Shown one piece after another: positions 43,507 through 52,760 of a stretch of 62,796 nt of DNA. Position 1 is the stretch's first letter. Every line of letters begins with the position of its first letter. The DNA is from Helicobacter anseris. GTDB lineage: Bacteria; Campylobacterota; Campylobacteria; Campylobacterales; Helicobacteraceae. Under the pieces are notes generated by a model. That model was not told the origin of the DNA. It did not search any database and was given only the letters and a program-made list of their open reading frames with translations. The stretch is from contig JXTW01000010.1 in the NCBI GenBank assembly GCA_004368235.1, positions 1 through 62,796 on the forward strand, in the 5' to 3' direction. Both the position numbers and the translations under genes were made by a program.

Positions 43507-44538
43507 ATGAGTGATAATAAGACTTTACCTGATTTTTTTACTTCCAAGACTTTTGTAGTTAACTTAAAAGGAATCCATTTTATACGTTTAGATGTGTATT
43601 TATCAGATATTTTAAATACATCGCGTTCTCAAGTAGAAGCTTTGATAAAAAGGGGTAGAGTATTTCATAATAATAAGTTAATTAAAAAAGGTGGATTGAG
43701 GGTAGAGAATAATGATGTTATTAGTATTCTAACATTAGAAGAAAAACCAAAAGAGCAATATAGACAAGTAGACTTTGATATAGAGATTTTATATGAGGAT
43801 GATGATATTTTAATTCTTAATAAGCCGCCAAATTTAATAATTCATGATGCTCCCAGTCATAAGGAAGTAACATTAGTAGATTGGCTCAAAAGCAAAGGTT
43901 TTTGTCTTTCTACTTTAAGTGGAGAGGATCGTTATGGCATTGTGCATAGACTGGATAAGGATACGAGTGGAATTATTGCTATAGCTAAGAGTAATTTTGC
44001 CCATAAGGAATTATCCGATCAGCTTAAAGATCGTAGTATGGGGCGTTATTATTTGGCTATTATTGAGGGAAGATTGAAACAGGATATTATTGTGGAGTGC
44101 CATCTTGGACGGAATCCTAAAAATCGCTTAAAAATGAGTAAGCTTGATGTGAGAAAATATCCTAGTGCACGCTATGCAAAAACTCTTTTTATTCCTCTTT
44201 TAGATTCTAAGATAGAAATAAAACAAGAATCTTTGCAACTTATCGGAGCTCAGCTTTTTACAGGTCGTACTCATCAGATTAGAGCTCATTTAGAGTCTAT
44301 TTCTCGTCATATTGTCGGTGATCCTATTTATGGATATTGTAAAAATACTTCTAATATCCCTAGACGCATTATGCTTCATTCTTTTATTTTATATCTTATC
44401 CATCCAAAAACAAAAAAGCCTTTGCTTTTCAAAGCCCCTATTTTTAATGATATGTTAGAATATATGCAACAAAATTTTAATAAGGAATATATTGATGTCT
44501 TATTGGATAAAGACCCGCATACTTTTCTTGCTTTCTAA
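43507..44538 (+). CDS. RluA-family pseudouridine synthase
   Basis: Modifies uridine in rRNA (RluD/RluC-like). The 343 residues have an N-terminal S4 domain (about 22-80, LDVYLSDILNTSRSQVEALI) and the catalytic domain with HRLDKDTSGIIAIAKS; the Asp in this motif is the nucleophile. TGRTHQIRAHLESI and a C-terminal IMLHSF motif also fit. Which U it modifies cannot be told. Its 3' end overlaps the lipoprotein gene by about 44 bases. Confidence 0.93.
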   Translation: MSDNKTLPDFFTSKTFVVNLKGIHFIRLDVYLSDILNTSRSQVEALIKRGRVFHNNKLIKKGGLRVENNDVISILTLEEKPKEQYRQVDFDIEILYEDDDILILNKPPNLIIHDAPSHKEVTLVDWLKSKGFCLSTLSGEDRYGIVHRLDKDTSGIIAIAKSNFAHKELSDQLKDRSMGRYYLAIIEGRLKQDIIVECHLGRNPKNRLKMSKLDVRKYPSARYAKTLFIPLLDSKIEIKQESLQLIGAQLFTGRTHQIRAHLESISRHIVGDPIYGYCKNTSNIPRRIMLHSFILYLIHPKTKKPLLFKAPIFNDMLEYMQQNFNKEYIDVLLDKDPHTFLAF

Positions 44539-45739
44539 TCTTTTTGCCTTGTGGATACTGCAGGGTTGCGGAATCTTTAGCGATGAACTTACTAAGCGTA
44601 AACCAGATTCATCACTTCCAGAGATTTACAAGGCGCGTACACTCATAGATGTGGCTAGTGTCGGGTTTGAATGGAGTGCACCAAAGAATCTAGAGGGGGT
44701 TGAGGGGTATGCAATCGCAATAAAAGATGAAAAAAATAAGCTCAAAGCCTTATCTGTGATAAAAAATCCCTATGCTACACATGCTTATGTATCTGGACTT
44801 ACTCCTCAAGCGCGTTATGATTTTTACCTTATTGTGCTTGGAAAAAATAAAAACATTGCCTCAAGATATAAACTTATTAGGGTAACAACTTCATACATAG
44901 ATCCGGTAGAACATGTTTTTACTACAGGTGGTTTACCAAAAGAGATGAAGATTTTTTGGACACCTCATCCTAATCCATCCATAAAACGATACCTTGTACA
45001 GCGTGAAGAGAATGGAAAATTTGTTAATATCGGTAATGTTCCACATAGACTTTTAGTTGAATTTTTTGATAAGAATTTAGAGGATGGTAAAAAATATACT
45101 TATCGCATTATCGCAGAAAGTTTTGAGGGTAGACAGTCTATACCAAGTGAAAAAGTTACAGGTCAAACACGAGAAAAGCCTGATATGTTGCAGAATATCC
45201 AAGCAAGTAAAGATCAGCCAAAAAGTATCGTGATTACATGGGATAAACCTGTAAATCCAAAATATCCTATTACATCTTATGGAATTTTTGCTTCTGATAA
45301 GCCAACTTCTGATTTTAAACGCATTGGTACGAGTGCTAATAACTTTTTTAAAGAAACCGGGCTTGATAGTAATCAAATCCGATATTATAAGGTAGTAGCC
45401 ATTGATCAAGATGGGATTATAGGGGATTTGAATATATCAGCTGTTGCAGGGCAATCACTTTCTTTGCCACCCACACCAAAACTTACACTTTCTGCTGTGC
45501 GTAAAAATGCGGCGGTATTGAAGTGGGAAGTAAGTGATGCATCGCGTGTAGAATCTTATAAGGTTTGTCGTAGCGAGAAGGGAAGCAAAAAAACAAGGAT
45601 TTGTTTTGAGAATATTACTAAGCCATTTTTTATAGATCGTGAAATGGATGAGAAGATTTTATATTACTATGAGGTTTATAGCATTGACCAGTATGGACTA
45701 GAATCAAATCCTACCCCTATTACTGAACTGGAGCGCTAA
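44495..45739 (+). CDS. Fibronectin type III repeat lipoprotein
   Basis: A 414-residue lipoprotein: signal with lipobox ILQGCGIF (Cys near 25), then about four FN3-like modules of roughly 95 residues. Recurrent markers include VGFEWSAPKN, MKIFWTPHPNP, IVITWDKPVNP and AVLKWEVSD at strand B, each followed by a YxVxR/YGIF-type strand. It probably sits on the cell surface or the inner leaflet of the outer membrane. A similar gene lies upstream of trmB in H. pylori. The ATG at 44495 is preferred over a TTG at 44492; AAGGA is upstream of both. Confidence 0.82.
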   Translation: MSYWIKTRILFLLSNLFALWILQGCGIFSDELTKRKPDSSLPEIYKARTLIDVASVGFEWSAPKNLEGVEGYAIAIKDEKNKLKALSVIKNPYATHAYVSGLTPQARYDFYLIVLGKNKNIASRYKLIRVTTSYIDPVEHVFTTGGLPKEMKIFWTPHPNPSIKRYLVQREENGKFVNIGNVPHRLLVEFFDKNLEDGKKYTYRIIAESFEGRQSIPSEKVTGQTREKPDMLQNIQASKDQPKSIVITWDKPVNPKYPITSYGIFASDKPTSDFKRIGTSANNFFKETGLDSNQIRYYKVVAIDQDGIIGDLNISAVAGQSLSLPPTPKLTLSAVRKNAAVLKWEVSDASRVESYKVCRSEKGSKKTRICFENITKPFFIDREMDEKILYYYEVYSIDQYGLESNPTPITELER

Positions 45740-46893
45740 TGCCCCATTTTATTGCTAAGAGTCATCAGATAAGCTTTCCATTTTCAAAAGATGGCTTAAG
45801 TTTTAAAGAAGAGTTTTTTAGTTTGTGTAGTAAGGAAAGTTTAATCTTAGTGCAGGGAGAAAACACAGAGTTTTTAATTAGAAAGGCACCTCATCTTAAG
45901 GGATGGTTATTTAAATCAGAAAAAATTATGCGTCCTAATTCTACTGGTATACTTAAAAATGCTTTGAGTATTTTGGCAGATCATTGTGAAGTATTAAGCG
46001 ATAATTTGACTATAACTTCTAGGCGTCAAAAAATACAAAGTCGTTATATGCTAGAGGGAGATAATCTGTTATTAGAGTTACAAAAAAATAGAGAATGGAT
46101 ATTAGAGATCGGATTTGGCTCTGGACGACATCTTTTAAATTTGGCTAAAAATTCACCACAGCAATATTTTTTAGGCATTGAAATTCATATGCCATCTTTA
46201 GAGCAAGTACAAAATCAGATTGAGCTCTTAGGATTAAAAAATCTGTTTTTAACAAGGCTTGATGCAAGAATCTTGCTTAATTTTTTACCATCTAACTCTC
46301 TTCAGAGAATTTATCTTCACTTTCCTGTTCCATGGAATAAGAAACCTCATCGTCGTGTTTTAACTAAAGCTTTTTTAACTGAAGCAATGCGTGCTTTAAA
46401 GAAGGATTCTTATTTGCATTTGCGTACAGATGATAAAGAATATTTCTCTGATGCTTTAAAGTTGGCTATAGATAGTCAAGCCAGCAAGATTAATGTAAGA
46501 AAAAATAGTGATTTTTCTGTTATAAGTAAATATGAAGCAAGATGGAAAAAACAAGACAAAGATATTTATGATATTGAATTTTATAGTCTTTTTGAAAGTG
46601 ATAAACTAGATTTAACATATGATTTTTCTTTGCCATTTGTTGAATGTATACCTCAAAATTTAGTAGGTAAAAAAGTTTTAGGTAAAGATTTTTTCCTACA
46701 TATTCATCGTTGTTATAAAGCCAAAGATAGTATAATATTATCAATAAGTTTTGGTGATTTTAATTGGCCAAATTCAAGATATCTTTGGATAGATTTTAAA
46801 AAGTGTAGCATACATTTTTTAGGTGCGCCTATTTTACCTATTTTTGCCAATATTCAAGCTCATCAGGCTTTAATCCAATTGCTAGGAGCATAG
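45739..46893 (+). CDS. trmB: tRNA (guanine-N7)-methyltransferase, long form
   Basis: Forms m7G46 in tRNA. The SAM-binding core is WILEIGFGSGRHLLNLAK (about 128-145), with GIEIHMPSL and RIYLHFPVPWNKKPHRRVL, the TrmB motif (E. coli form FPDPWxKxRHxKRR). At 384 residues it is longer than most TrmB (about 240), with some 110 residues before and 80 after the core, as in other Campylobacterota. The start codon shares bases with the upstream stop (TAATG). Confidence 0.95.
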   Translation: MPHFIAKSHQISFPFSKDGLSFKEEFFSLCSKESLILVQGENTEFLIRKAPHLKGWLFKSEKIMRPNSTGILKNALSILADHCEVLSDNLTITSRRQKIQSRYMLEGDNLLLELQKNREWILEIGFGSGRHLLNLAKNSPQQYFLGIEIHMPSLEQVQNQIELLGLKNLFLTRLDARILLNFLPSNSLQRIYLHFPVPWNKKPHRRVLTKAFLTEAMRALKKDSYLHLRTDDKEYFSDALKLAIDSQASKINVRKNSDFSVISKYEARWKKQDKDIYDIEFYSLFESDKLDLTYDFSLPFVECIPQNLVGKKVLGKDFFLHIHRCYKAKDSIILSISFGDFNWPNSRYLWIDFKKCSIHFLGAPILPIFANIQAHQALIQLLGA

Positions 46894-46896
46894 TTT

Positions 46897-47580
46897 ATGA
46901 AAGCAAGTGATACAAAGACTATTGTTAAAGCCAATAATCTAGAGTTGGGTTATAATGATGAGGTGATTATTAAAGGTGCTAGTTTTAATATCAAGCAGAA
47001 AGATTTTGTATTCATATCTGGTGCTAGTGGAAGTGGTAAAAGTACGCTTTTGCGTTCTATGTATGGGGATTTAAATATCATGTCAGGTGAACTTATGGTG
47101 TGTGATATTTCTATCCATCAAGCCAAAAAGTCTCATATAAGTTCCTTGCGTAAAGAAATGGGCATTGTATTTCAAGACTATAAATTAATAGAAGAATGGA
47201 ATATTGCTCGCAATATTATGTTGCCTATGGTGATTAATAAATACTCTAAAACTTTTTATCAAGATCAAGTAAAAAAGCTTTTATCTCATATTAATCTTTT
47301 GCACAAGGCTAGTCGCTACCCTTTAGAGCTTAGTGGAGGAGAGCAGCAACGTGTGGCTATGGCTAGGGCTATAGCTCATCATCCTAAAATTATTTTAGCT
47401 GATGAACCTACAGGGAATCTAGATGATTATTCTAGTGATTTGATATGGAGTTTATTAAAAAGTGCTAATCAGCAGTTGGGTATTACAATTATAGTGGTTA
47501 CTCATAGAATTCCAGAAAGACTTAATATAGCACATCGTAAGTTAAATATTCAAGATGGAGAAGTTTATGAATATGCTTAA
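46897..47580 (+). CDS. ftsE: Cell division ATP-binding protein FtsE
   Basis: ABC ATPase that with FtsX transmits a division signal to periplasmic amidase activators. The 227 residues show Walker [15 protein letters not shown]-loop VFQDYKL, signature LSGGEQQRVAMARA, Walker B ILADEPTGNLD and the switch His in VVTHR. It lies three bases after trmB and overlaps ftsX. Confidence 0.96.
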   Translation: MKASDTKTIVKANNLELGYNDEVIIKGASFNIKQKDFVFISGASGSGKSTLLRSMYGDLNIMSGELMVCDISIHQAKKSHISSLRKEMGIVFQDYKLIEEWNIARNIMLPMVINKYSKTFYQDQVKKLLSHINLLHKASRYPLELSGGEQQRVAMARAIAHHPKIILADEPTGNLDDYSSDLIWSLLKSANQQLGITIIVVTHRIPERLNIAHRKLNIQDGEVYEYA

Positions 47581-48373
47581 GCGTCATTTAGCCTTAATTA
47601 TTCCATTACTTGCTTTGCTTTTTAGTTTACAGAGTATTTTACTTATTAATCGTGCTATCCAGTCTAGAGAAGATAAATTATTGCAAAGTTATTCTATTTT
47701 GATTGCATCGCATTTGGCATTATCGCTTGATAAATTAAGTGATATTAAAGATATTGCAAGTTTAAATAGTATTGATTCAGCTTTTTTATTACAAAGGTTT
47801 CAAGATTTTGGTAGTCAGGAGGATTTAAAGAGTATTCAAAAAGAGTTACCGCTATTTTATTCCTTAAAGCTCAAAAGTTACCCTTCTATCCATGATCTTG
47901 AGAGGATTGAGGATCAGCTTAAAAAAATTGATGGTGTTAGTAGGGTAGAGACTTTTTCTAAAACACAAAATCAAGTGTATAAACTATTGTATTTTACAAA
48001 AGGAAATGTCTTAATTTTTGCGACCTTACTTGGAATTTTTAGCCTCTTGCTAATGATGCGTCAGATTCAGGTATGGCGCTATCAGCATCAAAAACGTATG
48101 CAGATTATGGATTTACTTGGTGCTAGTTTTTGGTTAAAAAACTCTATTTTGTTTAAAGCGGCATTGATAGATTCAGTGATTGCCACTTGTTTGATTACAT
48201 TAGGAAGTGTTTATATGGCATTTCATCATCATACTAAAGAAATTATGGAAGATTTAGGTATACGTCAAGAGGTTTTTTATTTTGGCAGCGATTTTTTCTT
48301 ATTGCTTTTTGTAAGCGTGATTGTATCTTTATTTTCTGTATGTTTTGTTATTTTATTGCAGAGGAAGAGTTGA
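47567..48373 (+). CDS. ftsX: Cell division protein FtsX
   Basis: Integral membrane partner of FtsE with the usual four-helix plan: one helix near the N-terminus (ALIIPLLALLFSLQSILL), a periplasmic domain of about 120 residues, then three helices (VLIFATLLGIFSLLLMM, IDSVIATCLITLGSVYMA, FFLLLFVSVIVSLFSVCFVI). The ATG at 47567 is preferred over 47555 because GGAG (47557-47560) is six bases upstream of it. Its stop adjoins the EnvC-like gene, completing an FtsEX-EnvC module. Confidence 0.93.
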   Translation: MNMLKRHLALIIPLLALLFSLQSILLINRAIQSREDKLLQSYSILIASHLALSLDKLSDIKDIASLNSIDSAFLLQRFQDFGSQEDLKSIQKELPLFYSLKLKSYPSIHDLERIEDQLKKIDGVSRVETFSKTQNQVYKLLYFTKGNVLIFATLLGIFSLLLMMRQIQVWRYQHQKRMQIMDLLGASFWLKNSILFKAALIDSVIATCLITLGSVYMAFHHHTKEIMEDLGIRQEVFYFGSDFFLLLFVSVIVSLFSVCFVILLQRKS

Positions 48374-49654
48374 GTGAAAAGCTTACTCTTTATCCTATTT
48401 ATCCCTATTTTTTTTCTAAGTGCTGATCAAAGTTTAAGCCAGATTGATGAGGATATTACTCTTTCGCGCCAAAAAATAAGGAAGAAAGAAGATGAAAAAA
48501 ATCGCATTACTACAATGCTACAAAAATTGGGTAATGAGATTAACCAAAAAAATAATCAATTAAAGCGCTTAGATTCTGAAATTAGAGTTTTACAGGATTT
48601 AATCAATAATAATCAGGGTAAAAATCAGACACAAGAAAAAATGCTAAATCAATATCAAAAACTTCTTAAATCTCTCCAACAAAAAAGATATGAAATTAAG
48701 GATAAAATCACACAAATCCTTATTAATGATCTAGCTTTTGTTATGATTCTTAATAGTCAAAATCCAATATCACCAGATGATCTTATTTTGCAAGAATATT
48801 TCAAGTTGTTATCCCAGCACTCTCAAGAAAAATTGAAAATACTTACACAAGAAGAGAAGCTAATTAATCAAAAAATTACAGAAACCATGGAAGCTATTGC
48901 TATTTTAGATAGAGATATTACTTCTCAAACAAATCAAAAGAATTATTTACAAAATATGCAAAATATGCAAAAAAAATTGATAGCAAATTTGCAAAAAGAC
49001 TTGCAAAAATATAATCAAAGGTTAAAACAAAATGATGCAGAGCGTAAGAGTTTGGATGAGATTTTAAAACGCCTTAATATTGTTAAGGCTAGTAAAGAAA
49101 AAGAGTTGCTAGAGCAACAGCGCAAGAAGGCTTTGCAGGAAAAAGAAGAAATGGCAAAAAAAGCTATTACACCATCAAGTATCCCAGCACAACCTATTAA
49201 GCCATCACCAATTGATGTTAAGCAGGTAGCAAATTCTTATCAACAGCTTTCTGTCGCTAAGTATAATGGAGCGCGCACAATCTCGCCTATTGAGAGCTAT
49301 GAGATTGAGCAAAAATTTGGTACTTATTTTGACCCTGTATATAAACTTAAGGTTTTTAATGAATCTATTATTCTTGCATCTAAAACACCAAATGTACCTG
49401 TACGCAGTATTTTTGATGGTAAGATAGTTTATGCTAAGGAGGTACCAATTTTAAAAAAAGTTGTTATCATAGAAAATCAGAATGGTATTCATACTATTTA
49501 TTCTCAATTAGATAAAATTGCTCCAACTATTAAGGTTGGTTTGTATGTTAAAAAGGGTTATGTTATCGGAAGGGTAGATCAAAAACTTAGTTTTGAAATT
49601 ACACAAAAGGATAAGCATATTAATCCACTTGAAGTAATTGCTAAAAGTAAATAA
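48374..49654 (+). CDS. EnvC-like murein hydrolase activator with degenerate LytM domain
   Basis: A 426-residue periplasmic protein: signal peptide (LLFILFIPIFFLSA), two long coiled coils (about 20-260), then a LytM/M23 fold (about 300-426). The zinc site is degenerate. The usual FHxGxDLA motif is FNESIILA (328-335), and the HLHFEI motif is QKLSFEI (403-409), though the middle GIHTIYSQL is kept. Loss of metal ligands is the mark of EnvC, which activates amidases under FtsEX control. It directly follows ftsEX, starting with GTG in the overlapping stop region. Confidence 0.9.
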   Translation: MKSLLFILFIPIFFLSADQSLSQIDEDITLSRQKIRKKEDEKNRITTMLQKLGNEINQKNNQLKRLDSEIRVLQDLINNNQGKNQTQEKMLNQYQKLLKSLQQKRYEIKDKITQILINDLAFVMILNSQNPISPDDLILQEYFKLLSQHSQEKLKILTQEEKLINQKITETMEAIAILDRDITSQTNQKNYLQNMQNMQKKLIANLQKDLQKYNQRLKQNDAERKSLDEILKRLNIVKASKEKELLEQQRKKALQEKEEMAKKAITPSSIPAQPIKPSPIDVKQVANSYQQLSVAKYNGARTISPIESYEIEQKFGTYFDPVYKLKVFNESIILASKTPNVPVRSIFDGKIVYAKEVPILKKVVIIENQNGIHTIYSQLDKIAPTIKVGLYVKKGYVIGRVDQKLSFEITQKDKHINPLEVIAKSK

Positions 49655-49678
49655 AAGAATTTTTAATTTTGTCGATAT
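49652..49678 (+). promoter_or_regulatory. Sigma-28 (FliA) promoter of flaG-fliD-fliS-fliT
   Basis: TAAA (49652-49655) and GTCGATAT (49671-49678) are separated by exactly 15 bases, close to the flagellar consensus TAAA-N15-GCCGATAA or CGATAT. The -35 part overlaps the stop codon of the preceding gene, and the -10 part is 33 bases before the flaG ATG. Confidence 0.75.
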
Positions 49679-49711
49679 AGAATAAAGGTCTAATTTTTCA
49701 AGGAGGAAAAA

Positions 49712-50071
49712 ATGATAGATAGCATGAATGTTAGTGCAGGATTGCAAAAACAGCTAGTCGATATGGCCTCGAATGCTGGAAAACCCATAAATATTGTTAA
49801 GCAACAAGAATATGATGTAATCAAAAAAGCTAAGGACACAGAGCATCTCAAGCAAGAGTTACTTGAGACTAGTCGTGCACTAAATCAGGAAATGAAAAGA
49901 ATTAATACTAATATTGATTTTAGCTACAATGATGATATTCAAGGGCTTGTTGTAACTGTCAAAGAAGGTGATGGTAATAAAATCATTCGTGAGATCCCAT
50001 CAAAAGAAGCGATAGCACTAATGAAAAAAATGCATGATATTGTGGGGTTGATTTTTGATAAAAAAGGTTGA
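49712..50071 (+). CDS. flaG: Flagellar protein FlaG
   Basis: A 119-residue FlaG-family protein that influences filament length. The first half is a flexible helix; the conserved C-terminal domain reads INTNIDFSYNDDIQGLVVTV, then IIREIPSKEAIALMKKMHD, the family signature. AAGGAGG precedes the ATG by six bases, an unusually strong site. It is the first gene behind a sigma-28 motif and eight bases ahead of fliD. Confidence 0.95.
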   Translation: MIDSMNVSAGLQKQLVDMASNAGKPINIVKQQEYDVIKKAKDTEHLKQELLETSRALNQEMKRINTNIDFSYNDDIQGLVVTVKEGDGNKIIREIPSKEAIALMKKMHDIVGLIFDKKG

Positions 50072-50078
50072 TTAGAAT

Positions 50079-52124
50079 ATGGCAGTAGGTCAGCTAAGCT
50101 CCCTTGGTCTAGGGAGTGGTGTATTAAACTATGATGTGATTGACAAGCTCAAGAAGGCTGATGAGCGCATAATGATAGCGCCTGTTGAGCGCAAAATGAA
50201 AGAGAATATTGAGAAGCAAAAAGAGCTTGCTGAAGTTAGTGGTCTTGTAAATAACTTTAAAGCACCGGTTAATGTTTTGGCTGATTATTCTACTTATTTA
50301 GGTCGTTCTACAAGTGTTTCTGGAGATGCTATAAAAGCAAGTGTTTCTCCTGGTGTACCCATTCAAGATATTAAAATTGATGTTGAAAGTATTGCAAAAA
50401 ATGATATTAATGAGGTAGGTATAAAGTTTGGGTCTCGTGAGGATACTTTTTCAGAAACAGATGTTAAGCTTACATTTTATACACATGGAAAATTTTATAC
50501 CATTGATATTAAAGCAGGTATGACTCTAGAAGAAGTTGCTCAAGAGATTACTGATAAGACCGAAGGATCGGTAATGGGGATTATTATGAAGGTGGGTGGT
50601 GAGAAGCCCTATCAGTTAATGATAAATTCTAAGGGTACAGGTGAGGCAAATAGAATTTATTTTGGCTCTACTATTACTTCAGAACCAATCAAGGGGCTTA
50701 AAGAACTTGGAGATGGGGATTTTACATTGACTTTAAGAGATAAAAATGGACTTGATCAAACTATCTCCATTCCTCTTGATTCTAAAAAAGCAGACAATAA
50801 AAATAGCACAGAGACTCTTAAGGATGCAATTTATAAGACGCTTTCTGAAAATGAGGATTTTAAAGATTTATTGAATCAGCAAATTAATATTGGACTTTCA
50901 GAAGATCATAGAACTTTAATTATCAATGATCGTCGAGGCTATTCCATTGGCTTTAGTGGAAATAAAATTAATGAGCTTGGTCTTACTGATAAACAATCTA
51001 GGGCAGAGAATTTATTTCATAGTAATAAACCAATGCCAGAAGGGCACCTTAAGGGCAAGCTTATGATAGGAAGCGTGCCTTTAGATCTGGATAAAATGAC
51101 TAAAGAGGGTAACTCTAGTGAAGATAATGCTAAAATTATCACAGAGGCTATAGAAAATATAGCTGGAGTTCATGCTAGTACCAATAAAGATGGAAAGATT
51201 AGCATCACTTCAGAAATTGGTGAAATAACTATTGAAGGTACAGATGCACAAGGCAAGACTTTGCTTGAAGGTCTTGGTATTAAGGGTGGATTATTTAAGG
51301 ATTATTCTAGGATTGAACCACAGGTTTTTGCCTTTAAGAATCTACAACAAGCTAGTGATGCAGTAATTACTTATAATGGCGCTACCATTATTCGTCCTAC
51401 TAATGAGATTAACGATATTGTTAAGGGTGTGAATATTACACTGCTCCATACTACAGAACCAGATAATCCTGTCACTATTTCTATCCAAAGAGATTTAGAA
51501 ACAATCAAAGAGCAAATTAAAACTTTTGTAAAAACTTATAATGAACTTGTGCCAAAACTTGATGAGACTACGCGTTATGATCCAGAAACCAAAATAGCTG
51601 GGATTTTTAATGGAGTTAGTGATATTCGTACGATTCGATCAAGCTTAAATTCGCTTTTTGCACGTCCTATTCCATCTCAAGATGGTGCTAGATCTTATTC
51701 TTTGGTGGATTATGGTATGAGTTTGAATGAAAAAAGTTTCATGACTTTAAATGAGGCAGAATTATCAAGAATGCTAGATGAGAATCCTCAACGCGTTATT
51801 GATGTATTTTATGGCTATGATAAAAAAGATGTAACAGGTTCAGAGCAGCATATAGATGGTGTTTTTGTGCAGTTTAGTAAAGTATTAAAAAATTTGGTCG
51901 ATGGTAGTAATGCTAAACTTAATGTTTTTCAGGATTCTCTTAGTCGTGATGCAAGAAATCTTGAAAAAGACAAAGCCCAAGCTTCAGAGCGTCTTAAAAC
52001 TCGTTATGAGACAATGGCACAACGATTTGCAGCTTATGATGAGCAGATTGCTAAAGCAAATAATTCTTTTAATTCAGTACAAATGATGATAGATCAGGCT
52101 GCTGGTAATAATAAGAAAAAATAA
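50079..52124 (+). CDS. fliD: Flagellar hook-associated protein 2 (filament cap)
   Basis: Forms the cap that folds incoming flagellin at the filament tip. The 681 residues have the FliD N-terminal domain (VGQLSSLGLGSGVLNYDVID; KADERIMIAPVERK), a large central region, and the C-terminal helical domain (FVKTYNELVPKLDETTRYDP; FSKVLKNLVDG; a final coiled coil ending AAGNNKKK). Helicobacter FliD proteins are about this length. It sits between flaG and fliS. Confidence 0.97.
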   Translation: MAVGQLSSLGLGSGVLNYDVIDKLKKADERIMIAPVERKMKENIEKQKELAEVSGLVNNFKAPVNVLADYSTYLGRSTSVSGDAIKASVSPGVPIQDIKIDVESIAKNDINEVGIKFGSREDTFSETDVKLTFYTHGKFYTIDIKAGMTLEEVAQEITDKTEGSVMGIIMKVGGEKPYQLMINSKGTGEANRIYFGSTITSEPIKGLKELGDGDFTLTLRDKNGLDQTISIPLDSKKADNKNSTETLKDAIYKTLSENEDFKDLLNQQINIGLSEDHRTLIINDRRGYSIGFSGNKINELGLTDKQSRAENLFHSNKPMPEGHLKGKLMIGSVPLDLDKMTKEGNSSEDNAKIITEAIENIAGVHASTNKDGKISITSEIGEITIEGTDAQGKTLLEGLGIKGGLFKDYSRIEPQVFAFKNLQQASDAVITYNGATIIRPTNEINDIVKGVNITLLHTTEPDNPVTISIQRDLETIKEQIKTFVKTYNELVPKLDETTRYDPETKIAGIFNGVSDIRTIRSSLNSLFARPIPSQDGARSYSLVDYGMSLNEKSFMTLNEAELSRMLDENPQRVIDVFYGYDKKDVTGSEQHIDGVFVQFSKVLKNLVDGSNAKLNVFQDSLSRDARNLEKDKAQASERLKTRYETMAQRFAAYDEQIAKANNSFNSVQMMIDQAAGNNKKK

Positions 52125-52142
52125 TTCAATAAAGGCAAGAAT

Positions 52143-52526
52143 ATGAAAATGGCAAATGCATATAATCTCTATCAACAGAACTCCGTGGCAATAGAGTCGC
52201 CAGCCAAGCTTATTGAAATGTTATATGAAGGGATTTTGAGATTCTGCGGACAGGCAACAAGGGCTATAGATACGGATGATATTGAAAATAAAATTTATTA
52301 TATTAATCGTATTACTGATATTTTTACCGAGCTTTTAAGTATTTTAGATTATGATAAAGGTGGTGAGGTTGCTCTTTATCTTACAGGGTTATATACTCAT
52401 CAGATTAAGTTGCTTACTCAAGCTAATGTCGAAAATAATGTAGAAAAAATCGGTATTGTTGTCAATGTAACCAGAGGGTTATTAGAAGCCTGGAAGGAAA
52501 TTCATAGTCATGAATTGGCTCAATGA
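52143..52526 (+). CDS. fliS: Flagellin chaperone FliS
   Basis: Binds the flagellin C-terminus before export. The 127-residue four-helix protein has the conserved start ANAYNLYQQNSVAIESPAKL, then IEMLYEGILRF and GGEVALYLTGLYTHQIKLL, all family markers. The start may be 52143 or the ATG two codons later. It overlaps the fliT-like gene by 17 bases. A homologue of its co-chaperone is encoded at 36874. Confidence 0.96.
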   Translation: MKMANAYNLYQQNSVAIESPAKLIEMLYEGILRFCGQATRAIDTDDIENKIYYINRITDIFTELLSILDYDKGGEVALYLTGLYTHQIKLLTQANVENNVEKIGIVVNVTRGLLEAWKEIHSHELAQ

Positions 52527-52737
52527 ATTAAAAATTGCCATTTTAAATGGTGATACAGATAGAGCTTATCATCTTATTATTGATGTACCTCTTGAGAAAT
52601 TTTCTAATTTAGATGATATGCTAGATGCTCAAGCTCTTATCTCACAAGGAATTGAATTGCTTGAAAAAGACAAACAAGAATATCAGCGTCAAATGTTGCA
52701 GATCAAATTAGCACAAAAGTTTTTAGAATCTCAATAA
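52510..52737 (+). CDS. fliT: Small FliT-like export chaperone
   Basis: A 75-residue, wholly helical acidic protein (LNELKIAILNGDTDRAYHLI; ISQGIELLEKDKQEYQRQML). Its place directly after fliS and its size suggest the FliT-type chaperone of FliD, as annotated for this position in other Campylobacterota. Sequence similarity to enteric FliT is slight, so the name rests on context. The start lies inside fliS. Confidence 0.75.
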   Translation: MNWLNELKIAILNGDTDRAYHLIIDVPLEKFSNLDDMLDAQALISQGIELLEKDKQEYQRQMLQIKLAQKFLESQ

Positions 52738-52760
52738 GTATTTTGTGAGGATAGAAAGTT

